From Rikenellaceae bacterium (GTDB lineage: Bacteria > Bacteroidota > Bacteroidia > Bacteroidales > Rikenellaceae): a stretch of DNA of 51,282 nucleotides. The notes beneath the pieces were generated by a model. That model was not told where the DNA came from. It saw nothing but the letters and a program-made list of their open reading frames with translations, and ran no database searches. Below, one piece after another: positions 15,484 through 24,488 of the stretch. Position numbers and translations under genes: made by a program. Location of the stretch: assembly GCA_017935625.1 (NCBI GenBank), contig JAGBHC010000045.1:1-51282 (forward strand), in the 5' to 3' direction. Within the stretch, counting starts at the first letter, position 1; each line of letters begins with the position of its first letter.

Positions 15484-17373
15484 TTAAAAGTGAATGTTCA
15501 TTCCGCCCGTGACCGTGGCCCGGGGCATCGGATAACCGGCATTGATTTCGTACCGCTGCGCCAGCAGGTTCTCGCCCCGGACGAACAGTCCCACCCGTTC
15601 GCCGGCCCTGAAATCCGCCGTAACGCCCCAGAGCACGAAATCGTCTCTCTCCTGCGTCGGAGTCACCTGCGTGTAGAGACCGCGCACGTACTGCACGTCG
15701 GTGGAGAGTTTCCACCGGTTTTTCACAAAATCTATGCCGCAGAACAATTTGTGTTCCGGAGCGGCCACCACCGGATGCTCCATGTGCAGCCAGCTGTAAT
15801 TGGCGCTCGCACCCCATCCGGGTGCGAACTGCCAGCGCACCTCGCCCTCGGCGCCCCAGTTCTCGATGCGCCCCGTGTTCACGTACTGCCGGCGTTCGCC
15901 CACCGGCACCAGCTGAATCATGTTGTCGCCCTCGATGTAGTAGAGACTCACCCCGAAAGAGAGCTTCCCGCCGGGCGACCGGTGCGAGAACGAGAGCTCG
16001 TAGTTCATCAGGTCCTCGGGCCGCAGGTCGGGATTCTGGGGCGGGAACATATACATCTCGCGGATGGTGGGGAAACGGAATCCCTTGCTCACCACCGCCT
16101 TGAGCTGGTCCGCGGCCGAGAGCCGGAACGAAAGCCCCCCTTGGGGGACCCACTGCGAACCCGCATGCGAATGGCGGTCGTAACGGATGCCGGCATCGAG
16201 GGTCAGCCAGCTGAAGAGCGTCTGGCGGAAATCGACGTATCCGGCCGCCTCCCACTGCCTCTTGTCGGCAAGCGGAGCGTCGGGACGCCCGTCGAGGTAG
16301 CGGTTCCACGCCCGGCCGCCGAAACGCTGCCAGTCGAAGCCCACGGTCAGGCGGTTGCCCTCGAAGAGCCTTACGCTCTGATAGAGCGACACGCCGAACA
16401 TGTGGTCCCGCGAATTGAACCGGTAGTCGAGAGGAGTGCCGCCCGGGGCGTAGCCGTCGTCGATTTTATGACGGCCCCAGTTGTAGAAGAGGCTCACGGC
16501 GCCCGAAGTGCCGCCGTAGTCGTTGCGCAGCACCGCGGAGGTCATGCCGCGGGTGACGTGCGAATCGTTGTCCAGCAGCGGCGAAGAGACGGGTCCCGGA
16601 TTGGAGGCGTCGAAATGGGTGAGATTGAGGTCGGCGAAGAGGTTCCACCGCTCGCCCAGCTGATAGCCCGCCTTGGCGTATCCGCCGTACTGCCCGAACC
16701 CCATGTTCCTGCGATTGCCGTCGCTGCGGTCGTAGGAGGCGGTCACCGTGCTGCTGAAGCGGCCGATGCGGATGCGGTTCGCGGCCTCGGTCCGCAACGT
16801 GTTGTAGGAGCCGTATGCCGCATGCAGGTCGGTCTTCACCCCCTCTTCCCCCATCTTGCGGGTCACGATGTTGATGACGCCGCCCATCGCATTCGAGCCG
16901 TAGAGCACCGAGGCCGGTCCGCGGACCACCTCCACCCGTTCGGCCAGCATCGACTGGCAGGCGTCGGCGATGGGATGTCCCATGAGCCCCATGTACTGCG
17001 GATGCCCGTCGATGAGCACCAGCATGCCGGTCGTGGGACTTCCTCCCACCCCGCGCAGGGTCATGCCGCCCGCCGCACCGGTCGAGACGCCGTAGCCCAT
17101 CATGCCGCGCGAAGTGACGAAAAGCCCGGGCACCTGCTCCGTCAGCGTGGGCAGCAGCGAGGAGCGGTGGGCCCCCTCGATTCGCTTCCGCTCCACCACC
17201 GAAATAGTCATGGGAAGCAGCCGTACGTCGGCTTCGCTCCGCGTGCCGGTAACCACCACCTCCCCGATAGGCAATACGCGCTGCGCCGTCAGCGAATCGA
17301 CGCTCTGGGCACAGGCCGTGCCCGCCGCCAGCAAACCGCACGCCAGCAGGCACCTTTTTCTGTTCTCTCTCAT
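15484..17373 (-). CDS. TonB-dependent outer-membrane receptor (BtuB/FepA-like, not SusC)
   Basis: A 629-residue receptor from the ATG at 17373. That start gives a clean signal peptide (MRENRKR, hydrophobic core, TACAQ cleavage) and has a GAGG-like ribosome site 6 bases upstream. An alternative ATG at 17397 adds 8 residues. A TonB-box-like IGEVVVTGTR comes soon after the signal. The plug domain (about 50-160) includes LIDGHP, VEVVRGPASVLYGSNAMGGVINIVT, and then a 22-strand-type barrel ends in the terminal Phe (GGMNIHF). Size fits small-ligand receptors rather than the ~1000-residue SusC type. The ligand is not known; the operon partners suggest a vitamin or similar small molecule. Confidence 0.92.
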   Translation of the reverse strand: MRENRKRCLLACGLLAAGTACAQSVDSLTAQRVLPIGEVVVTGTRSEADVRLLPMTISVVERKRIEGAHRSSLLPTLTEQVPGLFVTSRGMMGYGVSTGAAGGMTLRGVGGSPTTGMLVLIDGHPQYMGLMGHPIADACQSMLAERVEVVRGPASVLYGSNAMGGVINIVTRKMGEEGVKTDLHAAYGSYNTLRTEAANRIRIGRFSSTVTASYDRSDGNRRNMGFGQYGGYAKAGYQLGERWNLFADLNLTHFDASNPGPVSSPLLDNDSHVTRGMTSAVLRNDYGGTSGAVSLFYNWGRHKIDDGYAPGGTPLDYRFNSRDHMFGVSLYQSVRLFEGNRLTVGFDWQRFGGRAWNRYLDGRPDAPLADKRQWEAAGYVDFRQTLFSWLTLDAGIRYDRHSHAGSQWVPQGGLSFRLSAADQLKAVVSKGFRFPTIREMYMFPPQNPDLRPEDLMNYELSFSHRSPGGKLSFGVSLYYIEGDNMIQLVPVGERRQYVNTGRIENWGAEGEVRWQFAPGWGASANYSWLHMEHPVVAAPEHKLFCGIDFVKNRWKLSTDVQYVRGLYTQVTPTQERDDFVLWGVTADFRAGERVGLFVRGENLLAQRYEINAGYPMPRATVTGGMNIHF

Positions 17374-17426
17374 ATTTTTCCTCAGATATTCGTTCATTTT
17401 CAGAGGGGTGTGCGCTCCGCGGCCCC

Positions 17427-17873
17427 TCAGCTCCGCCCCGCGGCCGCATCGGCCGGACGCGACGCCCGCCCGGCAGCGACGAACTCGTCGATGGCCGACA
17501 GACACTCGGCCACCTCCCTCGCCGCCAGACAGCGCCTCTCCAGCGGACAGATGTCCGTGCGGGTCCGATTGACAATATGCGGCACCCGGCGGCCGAACGA
17601 GACCTCTATCCCCGCCCGGCGGAGCAGCTCCAGCGCCCCTTCGCTGACCGTGTCGGCGTACAACTCGCGCACGCCGCCCGCCGCCATGAGCGCGGCAGCC
17701 GCCTTGCCTACCACCTTGTCCGCGACCGACGCCCCTTCGAGCAGCTCCGGTTCGCGATGCAGCAACTCGTGCAGGTCGGCTACGCCCCGGCGGCCGAACG
17801 TGCGAATCCGTTCGCCGTTGCGTACCACACACGAATAGCCGCCCTCGTGCAACAATCCGATGATTCGTTCCAT
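17427..17873 (-). CDS. DUF1893 (TM1506-like, deaminase-fold) protein
   Basis: A 148-residue soluble protein matching the DUF1893 family. The N-terminal CVVRNGERIRTFGRRGVADL segment, the ADKVVGKAAAALMAAGGV helix and ELYADTVSEGALELLRRAG are characteristic, as is VPHIVNRTRTDICPLE near the end. Structures of the family have a cytidine-deaminase-like fold, but the classic zinc motif (HAE, PCxxC) is absent here, so no deaminase activity can be claimed. A single Cys in TDICPLE is conserved in homologues I recall. It is the first gene of an operon with a TonB receptor, an S component and an aldo/keto reductase, which hints at handling of the imported compound. Confidence 0.8.
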   Translation of the reverse strand: MERIIGLLHEGGYSCVVRNGERIRTFGRRGVADLHELLHREPELLEGASVADKVVGKAAAALMAAGGVRELYADTVSEGALELLRRAGIEVSFGRRVPHIVNRTRTDICPLERRCLAAREVAECLSAIDEFVAAGRASRPADAAAGRS

Positions 17874-18234
17874 TTTCCGTTCTGTTTTTACATTCTCCGG
17901 CTCCGCTCTGCCGACCGGAACCCCGCCGCAGGCAGACCGCAGGTCCGCTTCCGGCTTAACGGGACTTCCGGTTCAACATCCGTGCCGCGATTCCGCACCG
18001 CGGCGTCCGGCGGCGCCAATCGGTCCGAACCGCGCACACTTCCGGCCGCACGCTCCATCGCCCCGCACACCCGGCCCCTCCCCGGCCGTCCGCGGGCCGC
18101 ACGACCGGCACCCGCAGTGCGGAATCCGCCCCGGCTCCGCGGCATCGCCCCGCTCCTCCCCGGAAAACCCCTCCGCGAACGAAATTCACGCTCCGTTTCG
18201 AATTCATTTCAGAAATCCTTCGTAATTTTGCCGT
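17874..18234. other. Divergent intergenic region, GC-rich, no gene seen
   Basis: 361 bases between the DUF1893 gene and the response regulator. Most of it is very GC-rich with many short dyads. I compared it with cobalamin, TPP, FMN and preQ1 riboswitch boxes and found no match. The last 50 bases are AT-rich and carry the box at 18223-18230. Confidence 0.4.
18223..18230 (+). promoter_or_regulatory. -7 box immediately before the response regulator gene
   Basis: TAATTTTG matches TAnnTTTG but lies only 4 bases before the ATG at 18235. If used, the transcript would be leaderless or start inside the gene. No good -33 element is seen. Confidence 0.3.
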
Positions 18235-18930
18235 ATGAAAATTCTGATTGTCGAAGACGAGCCCTCGCTGCGGGAGGTCATCCAGCGTGCGCTGGAGCAG
18301 GAGGGATATGTGGTCGAAACGGCCGCCGACTACGCTCGGGCCGAAGCCAAAATCGCAGGATACGACTACGACTGCATCCTGCTCGACATCATGCTGCCCG
18401 ACGGCAACGGACTGCACCTGCTGGAGACCCTGCGCCGGGAGGGCAAGCGCGACCACGTCATCATCGTTTCGGCCCGCGACTCGCTCGAAGACAAGGTGTC
18501 GGGACTGGAACAGGGCGCCGACGACTACCTGGCCAAACCGTTCCACACGGCCGAACTCAAGGCCCGCATCCGCAGCGTCCTGCGCCGCGGCCGCAACGGA
18601 GGCGACAGGGAGCTGGTGCAGGGCAACGTGACCCTCGACACCGAAAGCCGCCGCGTGGAGGTCGCCGGGCGGGAGATTCCCCTGCTGAAAAAGGAGTTCG
18701 ACATCCTGCTCTACTTCATGCAGCGCCCCGACCACCTGGTGGACAAGGCCGTGCTGGCCGAAGCGGTGTGGGGCGACCACGCCGACCAGGCCGACAACTT
18801 CCAGTTCGTCTACGCCCAAATCAAGAACCTGCGCCGCAAGTTGTCGGAAGCGGGCGCCGACATCGAAATCAGGGCCGTCTACGGCTTCGGATACAAGCTC
18901 TCCTGCGCGGAACCCCGCCCAAAACCCTGA
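18235..18930 (+). CDS. OmpR-family DNA-binding response regulator
   Basis: A 231-residue response regulator. The receiver domain (1-120) has the acidic pair E7/D8, the phosphorylation site D51 (LLDIMLPDGNG), S79 and K101 (LAKPFH). The C-terminal winged helix (about 130-225) has the usual RRVEVAGREIPLLKKEFDIL and YGFGYKL elements. It should bind DNA when phosphorylated by the histidine kinase encoded 5 bases downstream. The following genes encode secreted PepSY-like proteins, a frequent neighbour of this class of two-component system in Bacteroidota, and are probable targets or sensors. Confidence 0.93.
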   Translation: MKILIVEDEPSLREVIQRALEQEGYVVETAADYARAEAKIAGYDYDCILLDIMLPDGNGLHLLETLRREGKRDHVIIVSARDSLEDKVSGLEQGADDYLAKPFHTAELKARIRSVLRRGRNGGDRELVQGNVTLDTESRRVEVAGREIPLLKKEFDILLYFMQRPDHLVDKAVLAEAVWGDHADQADNFQFVYAQIKNLRRKLSEAGADIEIRAVYGFGYKLSCAEPRPKP

Positions 18931-18935
18931 CCCCC

Positions 18936-20207
18936 ATGAAACTCATCTACCGCATCGCCCTGCGCCTCTCGCTGACCCTGCTGCCCCTGCTGGCACTCTG
19001 GGCCACGCTCTTCTATGTCATCATCACGGCCGAAATCAACGACGAGGCGGACGACGTGCTGGAGGACTACTCCGAACTGATAATCATCCGCATGCTCACG
19101 GGTCAGGAGCTGCCTCCCCCCAACGACGGCTCCAACAACAGCTACACCGTCGTCCCCGTGACCGAGGCCTATGCCGAACGGACGCCCCATATCGCCTATC
19201 TGGATGCCGAGGTGTTCATCCCCGAAAAGGAGGAGACCGAACCCGCCCGCATCCTGAAAACCATCTTCCGCGACCGCCACGGCCGATTCTACGAATTGAC
19301 GGTGGCCACCCCCACCTTCGAAAAAGAGGACCTGATGAAGACCATCCTCATCGCGGTGGTCGCACTCTATCTGGTGCTGCTGCTGACGGTCATCGGCGTG
19401 ACCATGTGGGTCTTCCGCCGCAGCCTCGACCCGCTTTACGCCCTGCTGCGCTGGCTCGACGGCTATCTGCCGGGACATGCCGTGGCTCCCGTGCCCGACG
19501 ACACCTCCATCGCCGAATTCCGCAAGCTCAACGCCGCCGCCCAGCAGGCCGTCACCCGCTCCGAGGAGCTGTTCGAACGCCAGAAACAGTTCATCGGCAA
19601 CGCCTCGCACGAATTGCAGACCCCGCTGGCCATCCTCAGAAACCGCATCGAATGGCTGCTCGACCGCACCCCGCTGAGCGAGGAGCAGACGGGCGAACTG
19701 GTCAAGATGCAGCGCACGCTGAACCATGCCGTCCGGCTGAACCGCACCCTGCTGCTGCTCACCAAGATAGACAACGGACAGTTCCCCGAGAGCAGCGACA
19801 TCGACCTCGCGCGGCTGCTCGCCGAACAGACGCAGCAGCTGGAGGAGATTTACCGTTCGCGCGGGCTGCGCCTCTCGCTGCGGATTCCCGAACGCTTCAC
19901 GGTGCGGATGAACGAAACGCTGGCCTCGACCCTGGTCGGCAATCTGCTGCGCAATGCCTTCGTGCACACCGCCGCCGGAGGCCGCATCGAAATTTCGCTT
20001 TCGGACGGAGTGCTGACGGTCCGCAACGAAGGGACCGCCCCGCTGCAATCCGACCACATCTTCGACCGTTTCTACCGCAACTCCGGCAACCCCGACTCCG
20101 TGGGGCTCGGCCTGGCGCTCGTGCGCGCCGTGTGCCGCTACTACGCACTGGACATCGACTACCGCTTCGAGCGCTCGGCCCACTGCTTCAGCGTGCGGTG
20201 GAAATAG
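18936..20207 (+). CDS. Sensor histidine kinase
   Basis: A 423-residue inner-membrane kinase. Membrane helix 1 is about residues 7-32, a periplasmic sensor of about 100 residues follows, and helix 2 is about 136-160. After a short linker comes the HisKA domain with phospho-acceptor H225 in NASHELQTPLA. The HATPase domain has an N box (GNLLRNAFVH) and a GLGLALV G2-type box. The D-box region (LTVRNEG) reads RNEG rather than DNG, typical of the QseC/CusS-like subgroup in Bacteroidota. The start at 18936 places the signal-anchor helix at the N-terminus. The periplasmic domain could sense the PepSY proteins encoded downstream or the envelope condition they report. Confidence 0.9.
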   Translation: MKLIYRIALRLSLTLLPLLALWATLFYVIITAEINDEADDVLEDYSELIIIRMLTGQELPPPNDGSNNSYTVVPVTEAYAERTPHIAYLDAEVFIPEKEETEPARILKTIFRDRHGRFYELTVATPTFEKEDLMKTILIAVVALYLVLLLTVIGVTMWVFRRSLDPLYALLRWLDGYLPGHAVAPVPDDTSIAEFRKLNAAAQQAVTRSEELFERQKQFIGNASHELQTPLAILRNRIEWLLDRTPLSEEQTGELVKMQRTLNHAVRLNRTLLLLTKIDNGQFPESSDIDLARLLAEQTQQLEEIYRSRGLRLSLRIPERFTVRMNETLASTLVGNLLRNAFVHTAAGGRIEISLSDGVLTVRNEGTAPLQSDHIFDRFYRNSGNPDSVGLGLALVRAVCRYYALDIDYRFERSAHCFSVRWK

Positions 20208-20361
20208 GCGCCGCCCCGCCGCCCCTTCCGCAAAAAGAGCCCCGCCCTGCGGAAAAAAGAACCCCGCGGCGGTATTTTGCAAAAAAAACGCACCGGAATT
20301 CAAATCGGTTTCAAAATTGCACCCGAACTTCGCATCGTAAAACATAAAAAACAACCGAATC

Positions 20362-20802
20362 ATGAACAGACTTTCGATGCTTCTGGCCGCAGCCCTGCTC
20401 TTCGTCTCCGCCACCGCCCGGGCCGGCCACGACCGTCCGATAAAGACGCAGCAGCTGCCGGCCGCGACCCGGCAATTCATCGCCGAATATTTTCCCGACC
20501 AGCAGGTGGCCCTGGCCAAAGAGGAGCGCGACATACTGGAGCTCTCCTACGAAGTGGTCTTCACCAACGGCGCCAAAGCGGAATTCCTGCGCAACGGCGA
20601 ATGGAAGGAGGTCGATTGCAAATACGGCGCCCTGCCCGGCAAACTCATCCCCCCGCAAATCGCCGCCCACCTCTCGCAGCACTATCCCGATGCCTCGGCC
20701 GTGCGCATCGAACGCGACCGGCGCAAATGGGAGATAGAACTCGACAACGGACTGGAACTCACGTTCGACTCCCGGTTCAACCTGACCGGCATCGACGACT
20801 AA
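20362..20802 (+). CDS. Secreted PepSY-like (DUF2874) protein
   Basis: A 146-residue protein with a signal peptide (MNRLSMLLAAALLFVSATARA, cleavage after about residue 21). It has two PepSY-like halves: LPAATRQFIAEYFPDQQVALAKEERD with YEVVFTNGAKAEFLRNGEW, and IPPQIAAHLSQHYPDASAVRIERDRRKWEIELDNGLELTFDSRFN. The pattern (helix starting near Pro, YFPD/HYPD, then beta strands ending in a D/N-G turn) is typical of the family. It is expected in the periplasm. It lies 154 bases after the kinase gene and 32 bases before a three-unit relative. Function of the family is not firmly known; inhibition of proteases and envelope sensing have both been proposed. Confidence 0.8.
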   Translation: MNRLSMLLAAALLFVSATARAGHDRPIKTQQLPAATRQFIAEYFPDQQVALAKEERDILELSYEVVFTNGAKAEFLRNGEWKEVDCKYGALPGKLIPPQIAAHLSQHYPDASAVRIERDRRKWEIELDNGLELTFDSRFNLTGIDD

Positions 20803-20834
20803 CGGATTAATAACAGATACAATAAGACAGGATT

Positions 20835-22103
20835 ATGAAAAAATTACTTTGCATTTTCACGCTTCTGTGCGCTGTCGCAGGCATCTGTGCATGCAGCGAC
20901 GACTCCCACGGCCCGGGACACGCCACCCCGCAGGCCGAACAGGCTCTGTTGGCGAAGTATCCGACCGCGACCGACATCTCGTGGCACTACAAGCACGGCT
21001 ACTACATCGCCGACTTCCTCTCTGCGGCCACCCGCGCCGCAGCTCCCGGCCTGCTCGAACGCAAAGCCTGGTTCGACGCCGCGGGCAAATGGTACATGAC
21101 CGAAACCGAACTCCCCTTCGCCATGCTTCCCGAGGCCGTCCGCAATGCCTTCTCCGCCGGCGAATACGCCGCCTGGCATGTCGATGACGTCGATATGATT
21201 GAACGCGAGGGCGCCGAAACCGTCTACGTAATCCAGGTGGAAGACAAGAGCGCCGGCATCGAAACCGAAGTGGACCTCTACTATTCGCCCGACGGCATGC
21301 TGGTGAAGAAAGTGGCGGACGCCGACAAGGACTACGACTACGAAGACTTCATTCCCGCCCTGCCCGCCGGGGCCGTTTCCGCCTACCTGACCGCCAACTA
21401 TCCCGATGCCCGCATTCTGGACATCGACTTCGAGAACGGCATGACCGAAGTGGAGATTCTCGACGGCCGCACGCGCCGCGACCTGCTCTTCGATGCCGCC
21501 GGCAACTGGCTCCGCACCAAAACCGAAGTGACCCGTGCCGAGGTGCCCGCCACAGTGATGCAGGCGCTCGCGGCTTCGCAGTATGCCTCCTACCGCATCG
21601 ACGACATCGACCACTACCGCACTCCCGAAGGTGAGTTCTACCGCTTCGAGCTCGACTCCGCCTCGGGCGACATCGACATAGACATCGCACCCGACGGCAC
21701 CATCACCGTGGTGTCGGCCGATTCGGACGTGCCCGGCGGCGGCAACCAGCAGATGCTCGACAAGACCGTCCGCGAATTCATCGCCAAGAAATATCCCGGA
21801 GCCACCATCCGCGAATTCGACTACGACGACGGCCTGCTCGAAGTGGAGATTGTCCACGAGGGCCGCGCCAAAGAGGTCTATTTCAACGGAGCCGGCAGTT
21901 GGGTGAAAACCGAATGGGACGTGCGCCGCAACGAACTGCCCGCACCCGTCGCATCGGCCGTAGCCGCCTCGCAGTACGCCTCCTGGAAAATCGACGACAT
22001 CGAATACGTACAGACTCCGTCGGCCGAGTACTACCTCATCGAACTGGAGCAGGGCAGCAGCGAGGTTCGCCTCCGCATCACCGCCTCCGGCGAAATCCTG
22101 TAA
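20835..22103 (+). CDS. Lipoprotein with three tandem PepSY-like units
   Basis: A 422-residue lipoprotein. The signal ends in AGICACSDD, so C20 is the likely lipidated residue; the acidic SDD after it resembles the Bacteroidota surface-export signal. Three repeats of about 130 residues follow, beginning near LLAKYPTATDISW, YLTANYPDARILDIDF and FIAKKYPGATIREFDY. Each has a DAAG/NGAG-NW or KW turn, a TExE or TEWDVRR strand, and a YASYRIDDID or YASWKIDDIE element. The third element in each unit is nearly identical, showing recent internal duplication. It follows the single-unit PepSY gene and the two-component genes, and ends before a double hairpin. Confidence 0.82.
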   Translation: MKKLLCIFTLLCAVAGICACSDDSHGPGHATPQAEQALLAKYPTATDISWHYKHGYYIADFLSAATRAAAPGLLERKAWFDAAGKWYMTETELPFAMLPEAVRNAFSAGEYAAWHVDDVDMIEREGAETVYVIQVEDKSAGIETEVDLYYSPDGMLVKKVADADKDYDYEDFIPALPAGAVSAYLTANYPDARILDIDFENGMTEVEILDGRTRRDLLFDAAGNWLRTKTEVTRAEVPATVMQALAASQYASYRIDDIDHYRTPEGEFYRFELDSASGDIDIDIAPDGTITVVSADSDVPGGGNQQMLDKTVREFIAKKYPGATIREFDYDDGLLEVEIVHEGRAKEVYFNGAGSWVKTEWDVRRNELPAPVASAVAASQYASWKIDDIEYVQTPSAEYYLIELEQGSSEVRLRITASGEIL

Positions 22104-22157
22104 GATTCCTGTCGGTGGCGCCGCCTTCACCGGCGGCGCCACCGACCTCCGATACGA

Positions 22158-22195
22158 GCGAGGGCTTGCCCCACAAGGCAAGCCCTCGCTTTTTT
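22158..22195 (+). terminator. Intrinsic terminator after the PepSY lipoprotein gene
   Basis: A perfect 13-bp stem (22158-22170 with 22177-22189), 6-base loop and six T. A second perfect 15-bp hairpin (22111-22125 with 22132-22146) lies just upstream, without a T-run. Confidence 0.88.
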
Positions 22196-22292
22196 CATCC
22201 GCCCCACGACGCTCCGCACCTGCGGCGGCCCGCTCCGGCCGACGGCTCCCGACAGCCGCAAGGCCCGGCCTCCCCGCCCCCCCGGAAAACGG

Positions 22293-22328
22293 GAATGCCC
22301 CCGGAAGGTCTCTCTTCCGGGGGCATTC
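22293..22328 (-). terminator. Hairpin after the M3 peptidase gene
   Basis: A perfect 15-bp stem (22293-22307 with 22314-22328) with a 6-base loop, 34 bases after the minus-strand stop codon. It is followed by CCCGTTTTCC, a short T-run. Confidence 0.6.
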
Positions 22329-22362
22329 GCATCGCATGGCGGAACAGGCCGCGAAAACCGTC

Positions 22363-24462
22363 CTACTCCACCAGACCGCGTGCCCGCAGCAACGGCTTGC
22401 GGTCGGGCTGCGCACCGCGGAACTGCTCGTAGAGCACCATGCCGTCGGAGGTGCCGCCGCGCGAAAGCAGCGTGCGGAAACGTTCGGCCACCTGTCTGTT
22501 GAAGATGTCGCCGGTCTCGACGAAGGCCTGGAAGGCATCCTTGTCGAGCACCTCGGCCCAGATGTAGCTGTAATAGCCGGCCGAATAGCCGCCGTCGAAG
22601 ATGTGGCTGAAATAGGGATAGCGGTAGCGGGGTGCTATCTCGGGAATCAGACCGCGCTCGACATTGAGCTTCCGGTTCTCGAACGCATTCACATCCAACG
22701 GTTCGAATTGCTCCAGGGTGTGGATGTCCATATCGGAATAGGAGGCGGCCAGATACTCCACCGTGGCGAAACCCTGGTTGAAGAGCGCACTGTTCTTTAT
22801 CTTCTCGACCAGCGCGTCGGGAATGGGTTCGTTGGAGCGGTAGTGGAGCGCATAGCTCTTGAGCATCTGCGGCTCGAAGGCCCAGTTCTCCATAATCTGC
22901 GAGGGAAGCTCCACGAAATCGCGCTCGACGCCCGACAGCCCCTGATAGGGAACCTGCGAGAAGAGCGAGTGGAGCGCATGGCCGAACTCATGGAAGAAGG
23001 TCTCGGTCTCGTCGAGGGTCAGCAACGCAGGCACGCTGCCTATCGGACGGGTGAAGTTGCAGACGATGCTCACCACGGGCGAAATGCGCTTGCCGTCGAT
23101 GAAACGCTGACCGCGGAAACGGCCGCACCAGGCACCGCCGCCCTTGCCGTCGCGGGGATGGAAGTCGAGGTAGAGCACGCCCAGGTGGGAGTTGTCGCTG
23201 TCGAGCACCTCGTAGACCTGGCACTCCTCGTTGTAGACCGGAGCCACCACCGGACGGAAAGTCACCCCATAGAGCCGGTTGCTCAATTCGAAGATTCCCG
23301 AACGGACATTCTCCAGGCTGAAATAGGGACGCAGCGCCTCCTCGTCGAGGTCGTACTTCTGTTTGCGCACCTTCTCGGCATAGTACCACCAGTCCCACGA
23401 CTCGAAACTCTCGTCACCCGTCTCGGCCAGTTTGAGCGCCTTCATCTCGGCCAGTTCGGCCTTGGCCCGGTCGAGCGCCGGAGTCCAGAGGTCGTCCAGC
23501 AGGCCGTAGACGTTCTCGGGTGTTTTGGCCATCACGTTGGAGAGCACGAAATCGGCGTGCGAATCGTAGCCCAGCAGGCGGGCCTTCTCGGTGCGCAGAC
23601 GAACGATATCGTTTATAATCTGCTTGTTGTCGGTCTCGTTGCCGTAATTGCCGCGGTCGAGATAGCCGCGATAGAGCTTCTCGCGCAAATCCCTGCGGTC
23701 GGAATAGGTCAGAAACGGCAGCAGACTGGGCTTGCTCAGCGTGAAGACGTATTTGCCCGGAATCCCCCGTTTGTCGGCCTCTTCGCGTGCGGCGTTCTTG
23801 ACGCTCTGCGGCAGTCCGGAGAGCTCCTCGCCCGAAAGTTCGAGCGTGAAGTTCTTGTTCTCGGCCAGCAGGTTGTTGCCGAAGCGGACTCCCAGCAGCG
23901 AAAGCTCCTCGTTGATTTTGCTCAGCTCGGCCTTCTTGTCGGCGGGCAGAGCCGCACCGGCGCGGACATAGCGGTTATAGGTCTTCTCCAGCAGACGCAT
24001 CTGCAACGAATCGAGCCCCAGCGAGGCGCGTTTCTCATAGACGGCCGACACCTTCTCGAACAGCTTCTCATTCATGGAGACCTTGTCGTAGTGCTGCGAA
24101 AGCACGGGCGACATCTCCATCTGCACGGCCTGCATCTCGGCGTTGGTATCGGCCGAGCCGACCATCGAGAAGACGGTCGATACGCGCTTGAGCCGCTCGC
24201 CGCAATTGTCCAGAGCCAGTATCACATTCTCGAAATCGGGCTCCGCCGGATTGGCGACGATGGAATCGACCTCGGCCAGATGCTCGGCCATGGCCACCTG
24301 GAAAGCGGGCTTGTAGTGCGACACCTCGATTTTGTCGAACGGAGGAACTCCGAACGGAGTATCCCACTCCCCGAGCAACGGATTCTCCGCCGCCGGCCGC
24401 TCCGTCGAACACGAACAGAGTAAACTCATAGCGGTAACGATTAAAAATAACGGTTTTCTCAT
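22363..24462 (-). CDS. M3-family zinc metallopeptidase, lipoprotein (Dcp/oligopeptidase A-like)
   Basis: A 699-residue M3 peptidase. A lipoprotein signal (LLCSCS, lipidated C18) puts it in the periplasm, anchored to a membrane. The thermolysin-like zinc site HEFGH is at residues 491-495, with the downstream helix E in the MENWAFEP region providing the third ligand. The YDSHADF, GKGGGAWCGRF and GYSAGYYSYIWAEVLD segments are classic of peptidyl-dipeptidase Dcp/OpdA relatives. It would cut short peptides during periplasmic peptide use. The size matches the family. It is divergent from rsmE. Confidence 0.92.
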   Translation of the reverse strand: MRKPLFLIVTAMSLLCSCSTERPAAENPLLGEWDTPFGVPPFDKIEVSHYKPAFQVAMAEHLAEVDSIVANPAEPDFENVILALDNCGERLKRVSTVFSMVGSADTNAEMQAVQMEMSPVLSQHYDKVSMNEKLFEKVSAVYEKRASLGLDSLQMRLLEKTYNRYVRAGAALPADKKAELSKINEELSLLGVRFGNNLLAENKNFTLELSGEELSGLPQSVKNAAREEADKRGIPGKYVFTLSKPSLLPFLTYSDRRDLREKLYRGYLDRGNYGNETDNKQIINDIVRLRTEKARLLGYDSHADFVLSNVMAKTPENVYGLLDDLWTPALDRAKAELAEMKALKLAETGDESFESWDWWYYAEKVRKQKYDLDEEALRPYFSLENVRSGIFELSNRLYGVTFRPVVAPVYNEECQVYEVLDSDNSHLGVLYLDFHPRDGKGGGAWCGRFRGQRFIDGKRISPVVSIVCNFTRPIGSVPALLTLDETETFFHEFGHALHSLFSQVPYQGLSGVERDFVELPSQIMENWAFEPQMLKSYALHYRSNEPIPDALVEKIKNSALFNQGFATVEYLAASYSDMDIHTLEQFEPLDVNAFENRKLNVERGLIPEIAPRYRYPYFSHIFDGGYSAGYYSYIWAEVLDKDAFQAFVETGDIFNRQVAERFRTLLSRGGTSDGMVLYEQFRGAQPDRKPLLRARGLVE

Positions 24463-24488
24463 TTTTTAGGAAAAATTATGTTTCTTTG

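Noticed and set aside
17874-18234. Cobalamin or other vitamin riboswitch before the TonB receptor operon
   Set aside because: No B12 box (GCCACTG-type) or TPP, FMN or preQ1 core was found on the minus strand; the GC-rich dyads do not follow any class I can name.
17577-18935. N-terminal extension of the histidine kinase frame through the response regulator gene
   Set aside because: The frame is open by chance; the kinase begins at 18936 with its signal-anchor helix, directly after the regulator stop.
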